Positions 1 to 8,938 are shown, numbered from the stretch's first letter. The stretch: 64,000 nucleotides of DNA from Rhizobium sp. CF122 (GCF_000282035.1 NZ_AKKA01000011.1:38831-102830), one strand, 5' to 3'. Made by a program: numbers and translations. The notes: a model not told the origin generated them from the letters alone.

Positions 1-570
1 GGCAACGTAGACGCCATTAATTTTACTGTACGTCTTCAAAGCGTTTGTCGCGGCTTCCATCGACGCGCCACTGTCGAACAGGTCATCAACTAGCAACGCA
101 TTCCATTTTCCCTGACCTGATATCACGTCTTTGATCGAGAACCTTCCTGCGAGTTCTGCGGCTTTTTCATGTTTCGTTCCGAGGTCTTTTAGCTTTTTTC
201 CAGTTGTTGAGGGCGCCTTGACGATGATGCCAGAGAAGGAATTGACTTTCATCAACTTTGCTAGCTCCTCCGCAACCGCATCAACAGGCTGCCTTGGGCG
301 CGCCTGAGATGCCGGCATTGGGATGACCAGCCCGAGTTGAGGGAAATGCGGTACAATGTGCTCGTAGACAGCTGCCGCAAGAAGTCCCGCTTGCGTCCAA
401 TCGCTTCTATATTTGAGCCGGAAAACAGCTTCTCCCGCCTCTGTTCGAACTGTATTAAAGGTCTTGTAGCCATATTCATTATAGCCTGCAAAGGTGCTCT
501 TAATCTTATGCTTATCGAGTGCATAGCCTCTGTCCCACGGGCCCGACAGACTCTTAATCGTAACGTTCAT
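1..570 (-). CDS. Phosphoribosyltransferase-like protein, 3' end cut by window edge
   Basis: The reading frame runs from ATG at 570 and is still open at base 1, giving 190 residues. Residues about 167-179 read ALLVDDLFDSGAS, the acidic PRPP-binding loop of type I phosphoribosyltransferases (VDD.xxTG/SG type), as in ComF-like proteins. GAGGAG sits just upstream; a second ATG at 573 is equally possible, but 570 has the better spacing. No cysteine-rich ComF zinc finger is seen at the N-terminus, so this is a PRTase-fold protein rather than a classical ComF. It lies on the genomic island, divergent from the AIPR gene. Substrate unknown; PRTase-fold proteins also occur as nucleotide-acting parts of defence islands, but that role is inference here. 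Confidence 0.75.
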   Translation of the reverse strand, partial: MNVTIKSLSGPWDRGYALDKHKIKSTFAGYNEYGYKTFNTVRTEAGEAVFRLKYRSDWTQAGLLAAAVYEHIVPHFPQLGLVIPMPASQARPRQPVDAVAEELAKLMKVNSFSGIIVKAPSTTGKKLKDLGTKHEKAAELAGRFSIKDVISGQGKWNALLVDDLFDSGASMEAATNALKTYSKINGVYVA

Positions 571-988
571 CATATTCTCCTCCAAGCCGCACGATCTGTT
601 AGCCGACTTGGGGAGAACTTGTAAATATATCTAAACCAGAGGTGGCGTTGATGTATCGGGTCCATTGTTCAATCGGGCCCGATTGCGGACCGTCTCGCTG
701 AAGAAAAGCCGAACAGGAGCAAGCAAACTGAATGCGCCTGTCCCGGTTTTGTTGGTTTTTTTTAGAAACTACCGCCGTTCAGGACGGGGCGCGGACCACT
801 CAATCTACTCTTCATTGTCATCCAGTGTCACCTCGACCGGACCAACCGTCGTTGCCATCTTGCCGTATCTCGCGCTTGAGCCCGTTGACGGGTTACCGTT
901 TTTACGTCACGCTTAAGTTGTTGAATCGCGGTGGTCATCCTGGTGGATGCGCCTTCAAATTCGCGATCGACGGAAACTGGAGAATAAA
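571..988. other. Divergent intergenic region between PRTase-like and AIPR genes
   Basis: These 418 bases must hold the promoters of both divergent genes. No clear terminator, repeat array or RNA gene was seen. On the minus strand there is a possible frameshifted short gene between 938 and 805: it starts MTTAIQQLKRDV and, after a shift at a run of five A, continues into a frame ending VEVTLDDNEE before TAG. It is too weak to call as a gene. Confidence 0.5.
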
Positions 989-2182
989 ATGACTGCTAAT
1001 GCGCAGAACGCTTTCACGTTCCCATACCATACTTGCCGCAATATTAGCTCCCCAGAAGATGACAACTCAGAACGCAAGGTCTATGCAGGCCACGCGCCTG
1101 CGTCATCCGTTCTTGAGCTTGAAGATAACGAGAACGTCCGTGAATATCTGGTCGACGTTCAGGGAAAGCAGCGGCGCTCTCCGACCCTTGTCCATCAAGC
1201 TATCCGCAAGACTCTGACGGATACCCCTGACATTTTCAGTATTCTGAATGGCGGAATGGTCATTGTGGCGAAGAGTGCTGTCGTGGACGACAAGGCGAAG
1301 TCAATTACCCTTGAAAGCCCCAGCATCATCAACGGATCGCAGACTCAAGGCGAGTTGAAGCGGTATTTCGCAAAGAACAATAGCGACCCGGAATTCGAGC
1401 CGAGCATCCGCTATGAAATCATCATTACAAGAGATGCCGAGCTCGTGGCCGAGATCTCGATCGCACGCAATTTTCAAAACGACGTTCGCGCGATTTCGAT
1501 TGCAGGAAGAAAGGGACAGCTCGAAGATCTGGAACAGGCTGTCCGTAACTTCTTTCCTGACGTCAACCTCCGCAAACGCGAGACCGACTTAGTTACGGGT
1601 GAGGATGATGGATTCCTTGATACGGAAAAACTCATTCAGGTAACTTTCGCTCTGATGCCTCCTGAGATCCTGAAAAAGATTAGCGGTGCAGGTGATCAGA
1701 CCGAGATGACGAATAAGGCATTTTCGTACAGCCAGAAAACACGATGCCTCAAACTCTTTCAGAAGATGGTTGACGATAATGCGTTAGAGGATGTTTCCGA
1801 TTGCTTCCTCGATTTGGCTGGGCCTGCGTGGCAGCTCTACGAAAAGTGGAAAAGCCATCCGCGATTCAAAGGTACACGTCTTCGGTCCATTGAGCGCGAC
1901 AAGGCCGGCAATGTGGTTTCGGTTCCTGACGGGATCGTTTTTCCGATACTTGCTGCTCATTCCGCATTCGTAACGCCTGATGCGAAAGGTAAGTGGGCTG
2001 CCCGGATTCCAATCGCATTCAATGATGAAGAGATTATCGAGGCTGCCGCTCAAGCCTATACAGAGATCGCAAACAGCAGCCCCCAGCTGATGGGGAAAAG
2101 CAAGGCATGCTACACGACATTGCATCGAATCACATCGATCTACGCGCGCTTGGCGACGAAGACCAACGATCTCTTCGCCTAA
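989..2182 (+). CDS. AIPR-family protein (abortive phage infection)
   Basis: A 397-residue protein starting at ATG 989, chosen because GGAG lies 8 bases upstream; a start 14 codons earlier has no ribosome site. Residues 82-96 (IFSILNGGMVIVAKS) and 112-121 (SIINGSQTQG) match the two hallmark motifs of the AIPR family, an NGG/NNG segment followed by a 'ivNGxQT' segment. AIPR proteins were named after a lactococcal abortive-infection phage-resistance protein; their biochemical activity is not well established. It sits alone on the plus strand of the island, divergent from a PRTase-like gene and convergent with an AlbA_2 gene. Likely an anti-phage or selfish-element function by family and location. 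Confidence 0.8.
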   Translation: MTANAQNAFTFPYHTCRNISSPEDDNSERKVYAGHAPASSVLELEDNENVREYLVDVQGKQRRSPTLVHQAIRKTLTDTPDIFSILNGGMVIVAKSAVVDDKAKSITLESPSIINGSQTQGELKRYFAKNNSDPEFEPSIRYEIIITRDAELVAEISIARNFQNDVRAISIAGRKGQLEDLEQAVRNFFPDVNLRKRETDLVTGEDDGFLDTEKLIQVTFALMPPEILKKISGAGDQTEMTNKAFSYSQKTRCLKLFQKMVDDNALEDVSDCFLDLAGPAWQLYEKWKSHPRFKGTRLRSIERDKAGNVVSVPDGIVFPILAAHSAFVTPDAKGKWAARIPIAFNDEEIIEAAAQAYTEIANSSPQLMGKSKACYTTLHRITSIYARLATKTNDLFA

Positions 2183-2363
2183 AAGGGAATTAAAGAGGCG
2201 GTCGCAACGAGAGGTCGGGGCGGCCGTTTCAGTTTAACGTCCTCGCTGATGGCTGGACACTTTTCCGAAAAACGTAATGATTGCGTGGCAAGAACTGGTG
2301 TCCAGCCTTTAGCTAACCGTGTTGTTTTCTTTGGATTTTCGTGGCCCGGCATGGGGTCTAATG

Positions 2364-3896
2364 TTACTCCGCAAAATATAGCTGATCAATGCGGGCTGCA
2401 GCCTTCCTTATCACGCTCATCTCGCTTGATCCTATACCTTCCGCAAAGTCCCAGCATATTTTGAGGAGCGCCAAAAGCTTCTTTACGTCGATTGGAGGTT
2501 GGCTCTCTAATGAGCCTATTGCTCGCGCAAATGTTAGAGCGTCTTTGGCTGTTTCCGGCGTCTTTGGAAGTAAGCCTCTGTCTAAACCAGCTCTATATTT
2601 TGGCGCTGCTCCTCCGGCTTTAGTGAAAGCGCTATCGTGATTTCGTACCCGGTCGACGTAAAGTTGCTTCCTTTTCAGGGGAGCTTTGGTGCCTTCAATC
2701 AGGCTTGTCAGTGCCTCCAAGTTAAGATTTGATTTGTGCGCGTAGTAGTGAAGTGGGAACCACCCTCCATTCCCGGCCTCGACCGCGCAACGAATGTAGT
2801 CTTTCGGATCGTACGGCGAATCCGCAGACAGAAAGTCTCGAATCAGGTCCACCGGGGTTACGAAGCCGCGCCGGATCACCTGACCTTCGCCATCCACAGC
2901 ATAAACGTCGCCGACGATCTTAAGGGTGGCGGCCCCCTCCTTTTCGTCGAATTGCCCTTGCTGGATGAAATTGATTTTGCCTAACAGCTCGTCACCAATC
3001 ACCAGTGACCGAGCCCCGTTTGTGAGCACTCCATCGGTTAGGTCGGCGACCATAGCATGGGATGGGCCAAGCGCGAGTAGCCTTTCGACCATTGGCAGGA
3101 TCTGTTGTCTTGAGTCTCGATCACGATCGTCCAAAATTGCTCGAAGATCGCTATACTTGATGCGTGACGACTGACCGGGGTAACGAAAGAAGATGTCACT
3201 TTCTCGCACCTGATCGCCGCCCTCATTCTTCAGCGCGATGACTGGTCGCGAGGGATGCTGATGGACATAAATTACTCCGACCTTTTGGCCTGGAGAAAAC
3301 TCCAAGAGTGCAGTTTCGATCTTGGGCGTGGGGTCAAAAACAGCCTTAAGTCGCGACGTGAAGTCCACGGGGTCTGCGTTCTCAAACTCGGGGCTTTTCA
3401 TTCCTAGGACTTTATAGCTATCCGCAGCAACATTGCCGTTGACAACATTCTTATCCTTCACGCCAAAGATCACGTAACCCCCGGTGTTGTTTGCAAGAGC
3501 AGCAATCGCTCTGAGCCACTTCCCGGAATGCTTGAAACCAAAGTCCTCTTTACATTCATGGCGGTCGCTTTCGCCCAGACGGAAAAAGTGCTCGCCGGGT
3601 GTAACCTCATGGAAAAGGCTGCGGAGGGTTTCTTCTCCTGTCGGACCAGAATCTTCGCCTGAATTCGCAGTCTTTCTGCGGAACGAGGTAATAAACGTTT
3701 CGACGACGGCGGGGTCGGCGGCTTTAATCGCGGCCGAGGTGCTATAGGAGCCACCTTTTATTTGGGAGATGCGGCCGGTATTCACTTTTCTTTCGGGCCG
3801 GTTGAAGAAAAACTGAATTTCTGTGTTCTTCATCCCCTTTTCAAGCATGCCTTTGATCAGAGAGATTTCCTGATCAGTAATACTTCTTGTCGCCAT
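2364..3896 (-). CDS. AlbA_2/Schlafen-like putative DNA- or RNA-binding protein
   Basis: A 510-residue protein. The start at ATG 3896 was preferred because GGAAG lies about 8 bases upstream; a GTG five codons earlier (3911) has no good site. Residues about 105-215 are the AlbA_2 (Schlafen AlbA_2-type) domain, with ECKEDF at 114-119 and AALANNTGGYVIFGV at 132-146. The first 50 residues look like a helix-turn-helix (TEIQFFFNRPERKVN, GRISQI). The C-terminal 250 residues are unrecognised. The family is often found as a regulator or as part of defence loci. It is divergent from the DUF4145 gene with only 83 bases between, so the two probably share a control region. Confidence 0.7.
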   Translation of the reverse strand: MATRSITDQEISLIKGMLEKGMKNTEIQFFFNRPERKVNTGRISQIKGGSYSTSAAIKAADPAVVETFITSFRRKTANSGEDSGPTGEETLRSLFHEVTPGEHFFRLGESDRHECKEDFGFKHSGKWLRAIAALANNTGGYVIFGVKDKNVVNGNVAADSYKVLGMKSPEFENADPVDFTSRLKAVFDPTPKIETALLEFSPGQKVGVIYVHQHPSRPVIALKNEGGDQVRESDIFFRYPGQSSRIKYSDLRAILDDRDRDSRQQILPMVERLLALGPSHAMVADLTDGVLTNGARSLVIGDELLGKINFIQQGQFDEKEGAATLKIVGDVYAVDGEGQVIRRGFVTPVDLIRDFLSADSPYDPKDYIRCAVEAGNGGWFPLHYYAHKSNLNLEALTSLIEGTKAPLKRKQLYVDRVRNHDSAFTKAGGAAPKYRAGLDRGLLPKTPETAKDALTFARAIGSLESQPPIDVKKLLALLKICWDFAEGIGSSEMSVIRKAAARIDQLYFAE

Positions 3897-3979
3897 CGAT
3901 CCGTCTTCCACCAGTGCACAGCTTCTGATAGGCGGTTCTTCTTAAATAATCGTAATGGGTTCAGGCGATTGGAGGCAAA

Positions 3980-4738
3980 GTGGACCGCAGACTATGGAGA
4001 ACAAAATACGGTTCGTTTCCCCTTTTACCGTGCCCGCGTTGTCGGAATGGGCACTTGAGAAGCTATGCTAAACACTTCTATCGCCTTCAGCCACAACACG
4101 TATCAACCGCACTCTCACATTTAGAGATGGGTGGTGTGTCGGAAGGGCGGTTTACGTGTTTTCTGATTTGCGACTTCAGGTTTTGTGGGGAGGTTGTCGC
4201 AGTTAGCGGTGATTACACATCCCGTGAAGAGGATATCTTCAACCCCGAAACTGAAGAATACGATACCTACGACGATAAAACGGTAGTACCGCGAGCAATG
4301 GTGCCCGCGCCACCAATCATCACCTGGCCGGAGAAGTTGGAGGCTGTACCGCGACAGCATCTTATTCAAGCCTTCGAGCTTTTCTGGATGAATAGGGGTG
4401 CCTGTGCCAACAGGCTTCGAATTTTCATCGAAACATTGCTCGATCAGTTAGCGGTTGCGCGTGAAGGGAGAAAGCGCAACGGCAAATCAGGCGATCTCGA
4501 CCTGGCAGAGCGAATTGACCTACTGAATGAAACTCAGTCCGGACATAAAATAGCTCTAGATGCACTTCGGTATGTTGGAAATTTTGGGAGCCATGAGGGG
4601 GGCGCCGACTTTGATGATTTGCTTGATTGCTTCGAGCTCATCGAACACACTTTGATCGAGTTGCTGGATGAACGCAGCGCGAAACTCCAGGCAAAGGCGA
4701 AGGCGATCGTTAGCCGCAAAGGTAAGCCCAAGGGTTGA
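3980..4738 (+). CDS. DUF4145 domain-containing protein
   Basis: A 252-residue protein using a GTG start at 3980, supported by GGAGG five bases upstream. Residues 18-21 (CPRC) and 60-69 (CFLICDFRFC) give a candidate zinc site, and the C-terminal half (about 125-235) has the helical DUF4145 pattern with a long amphipathic segment and conserved R, E and H positions (NRLRIFIETLLD; NFGSHEGG). DUF4145 proteins and fusions are common near restriction and defence systems, but the molecular role is unknown. It is convergent with the large secreted protein downstream and divergent from the AlbA_2 gene. Confidence 0.7.
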   Translation: MDRRLWRTKYGSFPLLPCPRCRNGHLRSYAKHFYRLQPQHVSTALSHLEMGGVSEGRFTCFLICDFRFCGEVVAVSGDYTSREEDIFNPETEEYDTYDDKTVVPRAMVPAPPIITWPEKLEAVPRQHLIQAFELFWMNRGACANRLRIFIETLLDQLAVAREGRKRNGKSGDLDLAERIDLLNETQSGHKIALDALRYVGNFGSHEGGADFDDLLDCFELIEHTLIELLDERSAKLQAKAKAIVSRKGKPKG

Positions 4739-4826
4739 CAGGACGCTGATTGACTCGACGCGAGGGCGGATCGAAAGTCGCTTCGAAAAAGATTGCGCTG
4801 CCAAGGTCCCGTGCGCCAAGACGCCG

Positions 4827-6635
4827 TTATTGAAGCACCTCCCACTCGAACTTAGTTAGCCCTCCGCCTGTGCCATGCCATGCTGCGGTATAAAAGGGCA
4901 GGCGAAAACGACGATTCAGCCTATCCTCAAACTCAATAAAGTACGTACCTGAGAAGTCCCCGCGATGTTTCCCAAACCACTCAATTATGGTGTTCTCGAA
5001 ACCCGGCGGGTTGTTGTAAATCGGCCAGAGGTACCAGAAGTACATGCCGCCACCACCCGCACGCCAGTCGTGGACCCAATCTTCACCGCCGGTTGCGTAG
5101 TCAAACCCCTGTCGGCTGGCAACGATGTTCTTGTACTCGTCTCCCAACATTGCAAGGTCAATCGAGAACGAACATTGGACGAACTCGGCACCCGGCATCA
5201 ATCCCTTTACAAACTCAAAACGAACATTCCTCGCTGTGCTAAGGATCAATCGCGTTTTTTGCTCGTCAGTAAAAATCGCTCCGGGATTTGTCAGGCACTG
5301 AAACAACATCTTCGGGGGACCAAGCTCCGCAACGATGTTGTAAAACCCAATCGCACCGTAGGCCGGCATCGAACAAGCCACGAGTCTGGTTTCTTGTTTG
5401 CATGTCGCGTGCGCTTTAGCGTCTGCAAATTTCAACAGCTTGGCTTCTTCTTCGTCCTTTAGTTCTATGGTCGCCCTTTCGGAGCCGAGGTACCTGTAAA
5501 GGAGAGAGCTCGTGTCGTGCAATTGTTGATAAAGCTCGACCTCCAATGATGCGTTTCGATACCATTGAACGAGCGTACGCAGACTTTCCTCCCTAGCGTC
5601 GGTCCAAGGATCTACGGAGTACTCATCCCATCCGAATTGCTTCATGCTGGCCACATAATATCGTATCGGCGCGGCGTTCGCTGCCGTGAAGCCATTAAGA
5701 AAGCCACCCAGCGCCTCAAACGTCTTTGACAGCGGATCCTTCTCATCTAAAGGGATCTTTTCTAGCCCTTCCTTGAGAGACGACAGGCCACCACCGCCTG
5801 TTGCGAAAACCTGTACGTTGGCGCGGGACTGGTATCGTGCGTACCGGAGAGCAAGCGTAAGTTTCGATTTTGCGCTCGCGGACAGGTCGCCCCAGCCGCC
5901 TTTTCCTGCAAATTCTGAAACAAATTCAGTTTTGAACTCCGAACTAACACGGGAAATTGTGATCACAGCTGAGACAGATGCCCCCCTGCGTTCCGCAGCC
6001 ACATAGCGAGTTCCGCAAATTTCGGCGAATTTCTTTCCGTCTGACAACAACTTTTTAGCGTCTTCAGTCAAATCAGCGTCAGCATCAAGCCCCCACCTAC
6101 CGAAGTCCGTCTTCCCAGTCATCACAACAGTGATGGCGTCCGAGTCGAACGCACCCGAAGTGTCAACGGAGAAGCGAGCGGAGCCTTTTGCAGTCAAGAA
6201 AGCAGCGTCCGCCTTTGAATCGTAGTTCATGGAAAAGTTTAACTGGTTACGATCTCGGACGTAGATCACTCGCAAATTAGTGTCGACCGGCCCAGTGTCG
6301 ATCGCAACTTGCTGACCTTTTATGCAGCCTCGTTTGTATTGGGACACATCCCGCGGGTCGAAGCCTTTTCCCAAGCCTAACGCGCTATTCTCGTGATACG
6401 CATACGCCTGTGGGTCTCCGACGGCCTCTACTGGGACCTCAGCCTCTGTGAAAGCCATTATACTTTTCCCCTTGTAGGTCATGTTCCGGGGTTGGGGCTT
6501 TTCAGCTAAGCGAGGATTTAAGAAGTTGGTGGCTGTTGTTTCTGGCAGGTCAGGTGGGGCGGGTTGCTTTTGCGCCTGTGCGAAGACGCACATGGAAAAT
6601 GAGAAGTATGCCACAGCACATACCAGAGCACGCAT
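4827..6635 (-). CDS. Secreted protein with a MACPF-like signature
   Basis: A 602-residue protein from ATG 6635 with a strong GGGGGAGAG site just upstream. Residues 1-21 are a signal peptide ending near FAQAQ. Residues 207-219 (CGTRYVAAERRGA) fit the membrane-attack-complex/perforin signature, which is an aromatic residue, G, T or S, H, aromatic, six residues, then GG; here Cys and Arg replace two positions. An LGLGKGFD segment at 86-93 resembles the 'LGxGYD' opening of MACPF domains. Between 275 and 330 there is a Gly-rich stretch and two amphipathic segments. The C-terminal third has no recognised domain but is rich in aromatics and contains several Cys. If correct, this would be a pore-forming toxin or its relative; the call rests on motif reading only. 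Confidence 0.5.
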   Translation of the reverse strand: MRALVCAVAYFSFSMCVFAQAQKQPAPPDLPETTATNFLNPRLAEKPQPRNMTYKGKSIMAFTEAEVPVEAVGDPQAYAYHENSALGLGKGFDPRDVSQYKRGCIKGQQVAIDTGPVDTNLRVIYVRDRNQLNFSMNYDSKADAAFLTAKGSARFSVDTSGAFDSDAITVVMTGKTDFGRWGLDADADLTEDAKKLLSDGKKFAEICGTRYVAAERRGASVSAVITISRVSSEFKTEFVSEFAGKGGWGDLSASAKSKLTLALRYARYQSRANVQVFATGGGGLSSLKEGLEKIPLDEKDPLSKTFEALGGFLNGFTAANAAPIRYYVASMKQFGWDEYSVDPWTDAREESLRTLVQWYRNASLEVELYQQLHDTSSLLYRYLGSERATIELKDEEEAKLLKFADAKAHATCKQETRLVACSMPAYGAIGFYNIVAELGPPKMLFQCLTNPGAIFTDEQKTRLILSTARNVRFEFVKGLMPGAEFVQCSFSIDLAMLGDEYKNIVASRQGFDYATGGEDWVHDWRAGGGGMYFWYLWPIYNNPPGFENTIIEWFGKHRGDFSGTYFIEFEDRLNRRFRLPFYTAAWHGTGGGLTKFEWEVLQ

Positions 6636-6952
6636 TTCTCTCCCCCAAGTTTTACAGCATTATTCCGCACGTCAAAAGCGCATAAGCGCAGATTAGCGTT
6701 CCTTCGGAAGAAATTGTCGATTTCACGAAGGTAGTATAGCCGCAAACGCGAAAACTATAATGTCGGTACTTAAAGTTTAATCAATTTTAGTACCTGTGTA
6801 AACAGTGCAATTTGTGCGTTGAATTTATTTGAGAAGCTATTAGAATGAACGCATGACGTTACTATAGTTTTGGTTGCGCTGGCGTTGCCATATGTTTCGC
6901 TGCGGTTTCGATAGTTAAGCTCCGCCATGTTTAAATTACTCAGGGGGAAGTG
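6636..6952. other. AT-rich divergent promoter region
   Basis: About 317 bases between the MACPF-like gene and the small cysteine-rich gene. The stretch around 6735-6850 is clearly AT-rich compared with the core genome and should carry promoters for both divergent genes. No hairpin terminator, RNA gene or repeat was seen. Confidence 0.5.
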
Positions 6953-7177
6953 ATGTCTAAGCAGCTATCGATTATATCGAGTTCCGGACGAGTGGCGTCG
7001 TTCACGATTGTCCCAAAAGACAAGCAAAGTCCACCAGCAGACTGTTGCTGGTATGACCCTGACAAGAACGATTGCCGTCCTATCGGAAGTAAGATTTGCC
7101 TGAGTGGCGACACATATGTTTGCGTTAAAGGCGGATCGTGGAAAAACACGTTCGAGCCATGCGACGATCAACAATAA
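6953..7177 (+). CDS. Small cysteine-rich protein of unknown function
   Basis: A 74-residue protein. GGGGGAA lies six bases before ATG 6953; a GTG one codon earlier is possible. It has no signal peptide. The C-terminal half is cysteine-rich: CC at 31-32, then single Cys in NDCRP, SKICLSG, YVCVKG and EPC, with the spacing of a compact disulfide or metal-binding fold (C-x-SGDTYVCV-x-GGSW-x-NT-x-C). It is not recognised. It is divergent from the MACPF-like gene and convergent with the integrase gene (44 bases apart), so it is island cargo at the integrase-proximal end. Confidence 0.6.
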   Translation: MSKQLSIISSSGRVASFTIVPKDKQSPPADCCWYDPDKNDCRPIGSKICLSGDTYVCVKGGSWKNTFEPCDDQQ

Positions 7178-7220
7178 TAATTGGGGACGTTTCAGATCGA
7201 AGGTAAAGATCGTCGCATGT

Positions 7221-8567
7221 TCAACTCCGCGATTTGGGCTCAGCTTCCATCCACTTGAACTTGATCGATTCAAGCAGCGCCTGCCGCCGCTTCATCTCCG
7301 AGCCGTCGCCGTATACCGGCCGGCCGAACTCGTGCCCCATCAGGTCCGCTTGCATGCGATCGGAAACGCCAGCGTTCTCGATGCGATCCTGAAACGTGTG
7401 GCGGAAGGAATAGAGCGTATGAAGCCGGGTAGGGCGCAGCTCCTCCTTCTTCATCATCTTGTTGATCAGAGCAGACGCGACGTCCGCCTTATCCTGGTAG
7501 CGCGGGAAGCCTTCCGGATACTGCTTCGCTGCCCACAGCGCGACGCCGACAAGCGGAATGCGCCGGATCGAGTATTCAGTCTTCTGGCGGCGATCGGTGC
7601 GCTCCGCGACCTCCAGATGCGGCACCTCGTCATTGAGAACGATGTCCTGGGGGCGAAGGTTGCAGACTTCGCCCAGCCGCATTCCGGTTTCGATCATGAT
7701 GTAGACGATGCAGCGGGCATCGAGGTTCATGGTCTGCAGCGCGTCGGGGGCGAGGATCTTGTTCTGTATCCAGTCAACCGAGAAGGGCCGGCGCTTGTCG
7801 AGCTTGTTGGCGTTTGTTTCCTTGATCCGGCTCTTCGTCCAGACTTCCTTGTAGTTTGTGTGCAGCGCCTCATCGATCACCGTGAGCATGCCGAGCATGT
7901 CGCTGAAGCTGCGATTCGCCGTGTAGGCCTTCAGGTTCTCGGTCTTCACCTTCTGCGTCCACCAGCTGCGGTAGCGCAGTATATCGGCGCGAACGATCCG
8001 GCCGAGTTCCATGTTCTCGCCAAGTTGGCTCTTGGCGTAATCGATAGCACGCAGGCGTGAGTTCTTGTGCTTGCGCAGCTGGTCGGGGGACATGCCCGTC
8101 ATCCCCGCCTCATTATGCTCCTCGTAGAGCTTCCAGACGTCGCTCAGCGTAGGCGCCGGCTGGTCGGCTGTCCCCATGACCGCGTCCAAAATCGTCTCAG
8201 ACCGGTCGAACGCGTCTTCCGCCACGGCGATGCGACGCTCGAACTCGGCGAGGTCGGCTTCTCCAACGTCCGTCGCCGGCTTGTAGGTGAACCCAAGCGA
8301 TTGGGCGGCTTTCAGAGCGGCCTCGTAGCGCGCCACAGACGATTCCTTGCCCTCGCCATGCAGAAGCGCCTTCCACAGCGTCTCAAGCGCTTGGTGGACG
8401 TTCTCGGCGCGGCTGAGCGCTTCCTTGTGATTCTTTGTCTTCAGCGATTGCTTGACGTGGACGCGGCCGTCTAGCGGCGCGACCTCAATCGGCACGCGTC
8501 TGTAGTAACGATAAATGCCACTGGTAGGGTGTTTGACCACGTATCGCGAGATATCGTCATTGGCCAT
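7221..8567 (-). CDS. Tyrosine recombinase / phage-type integrase
   Basis: A 448-residue site-specific recombinase. ATG 8567 (MANDDISRYVV) was chosen; the frame opens 28 codons earlier but the extra residues look non-coding. The N-terminal third is the arm-binding region, the middle is a SAM-like core-binding domain, and the C-terminal third is catalytic: Arg297 in ETGMRLGEVCNL, His383 and Arg389 in HTLYSFRHTF, His412 in LMGHE, and the nucleophile Tyr419 in PVYGDG. The full R-H-R-H-Y set is present, so it should be active. It ends 1.5 kb from, and faces, the 3' end of tRNA-Asn, which marks this as the right boundary of an integrated island. Confidence 0.93.
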   Translation of the reverse strand: MANDDISRYVVKHPTSGIYRYYRRVPIEVAPLDGRVHVKQSLKTKNHKEALSRAENVHQALETLWKALLHGEGKESSVARYEAALKAAQSLGFTYKPATDVGEADLAEFERRIAVAEDAFDRSETILDAVMGTADQPAPTLSDVWKLYEEHNEAGMTGMSPDQLRKHKNSRLRAIDYAKSQLGENMELGRIVRADILRYRSWWTQKVKTENLKAYTANRSFSDMLGMLTVIDEALHTNYKEVWTKSRIKETNANKLDKRRPFSVDWIQNKILAPDALQTMNLDARCIVYIMIETGMRLGEVCNLRPQDIVLNDEVPHLEVAERTDRRQKTEYSIRRIPLVGVALWAAKQYPEGFPRYQDKADVASALINKMMKKEELRPTRLHTLYSFRHTFQDRIENAGVSDRMQADLMGHEFGRPVYGDGSEMKRRQALLESIKFKWMEAEPKSRS

Positions 8568-8706
8568 GAGGGGCGGCTTCCTTCGGCTTTTCGTCCCGAT
8601 GTAGTCCGCAATGTATCCCAAAATGTAGCCAAAACAGCAAGAGGCAGGCAAATGCTGCTCTTGGTCCGGCTTGAGGGGGTGTTGCTAAGTATTTGCAAAC
8701 GCTAGA

Positions 8707-8741
8707 AAAACGAAGGGCTGCGCTTGTGACGCAGCCCTTCT
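8707..8741 (-). terminator. Rho-independent terminator after tRNA-Asn
   Basis: On the minus strand an 11-bp perfect stem (GAAGGGCTGCG with CGCAGCCCTTC) is followed by GTTTTT. It lies directly downstream of the tRNA-Asn 3' end. Confidence 0.85.
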
Positions 8742-8746
8742 GAATC

Positions 8747-8821
8747 TGGCTCCCCGGGCCGGATTCGAACCGGCGACCTGTCGATTAACAGTCGAATGCT
8801 CTACCGCTGAGCTACCAGGGA
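8747..8821 (-). tRNA. tRNA-Asn(GTT)
   Basis: A 75-base cloverleaf with encoded CCA. The acceptor stem pairs TCCCTGG with CCGGGGA (one G-T pair), the anticodon loop is CTGTTAA giving anticodon GTT, and the T-arm carries GGTTCGAATCC. Its 3' half is the likely attachment site of the island to the left; the gene has been kept intact. Confidence 0.95.
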
Positions 8822-8938
8822 TCACCGCTCGCCGCGGTGTGAGTGGCCTAATACAAATGCTTGCCCGATTTGCCAAGCGGTTTTTTCAAAAAAATGACAT
8901 CCGCTTGTATTCGTTCTGTATAACCCCATCTCCTGTGG

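Noticed and set aside
7104..8060. 318-codon open frame antisense to the integrase
   Set aside because: Overlaps the well-supported recombinase and has no ribosome site.
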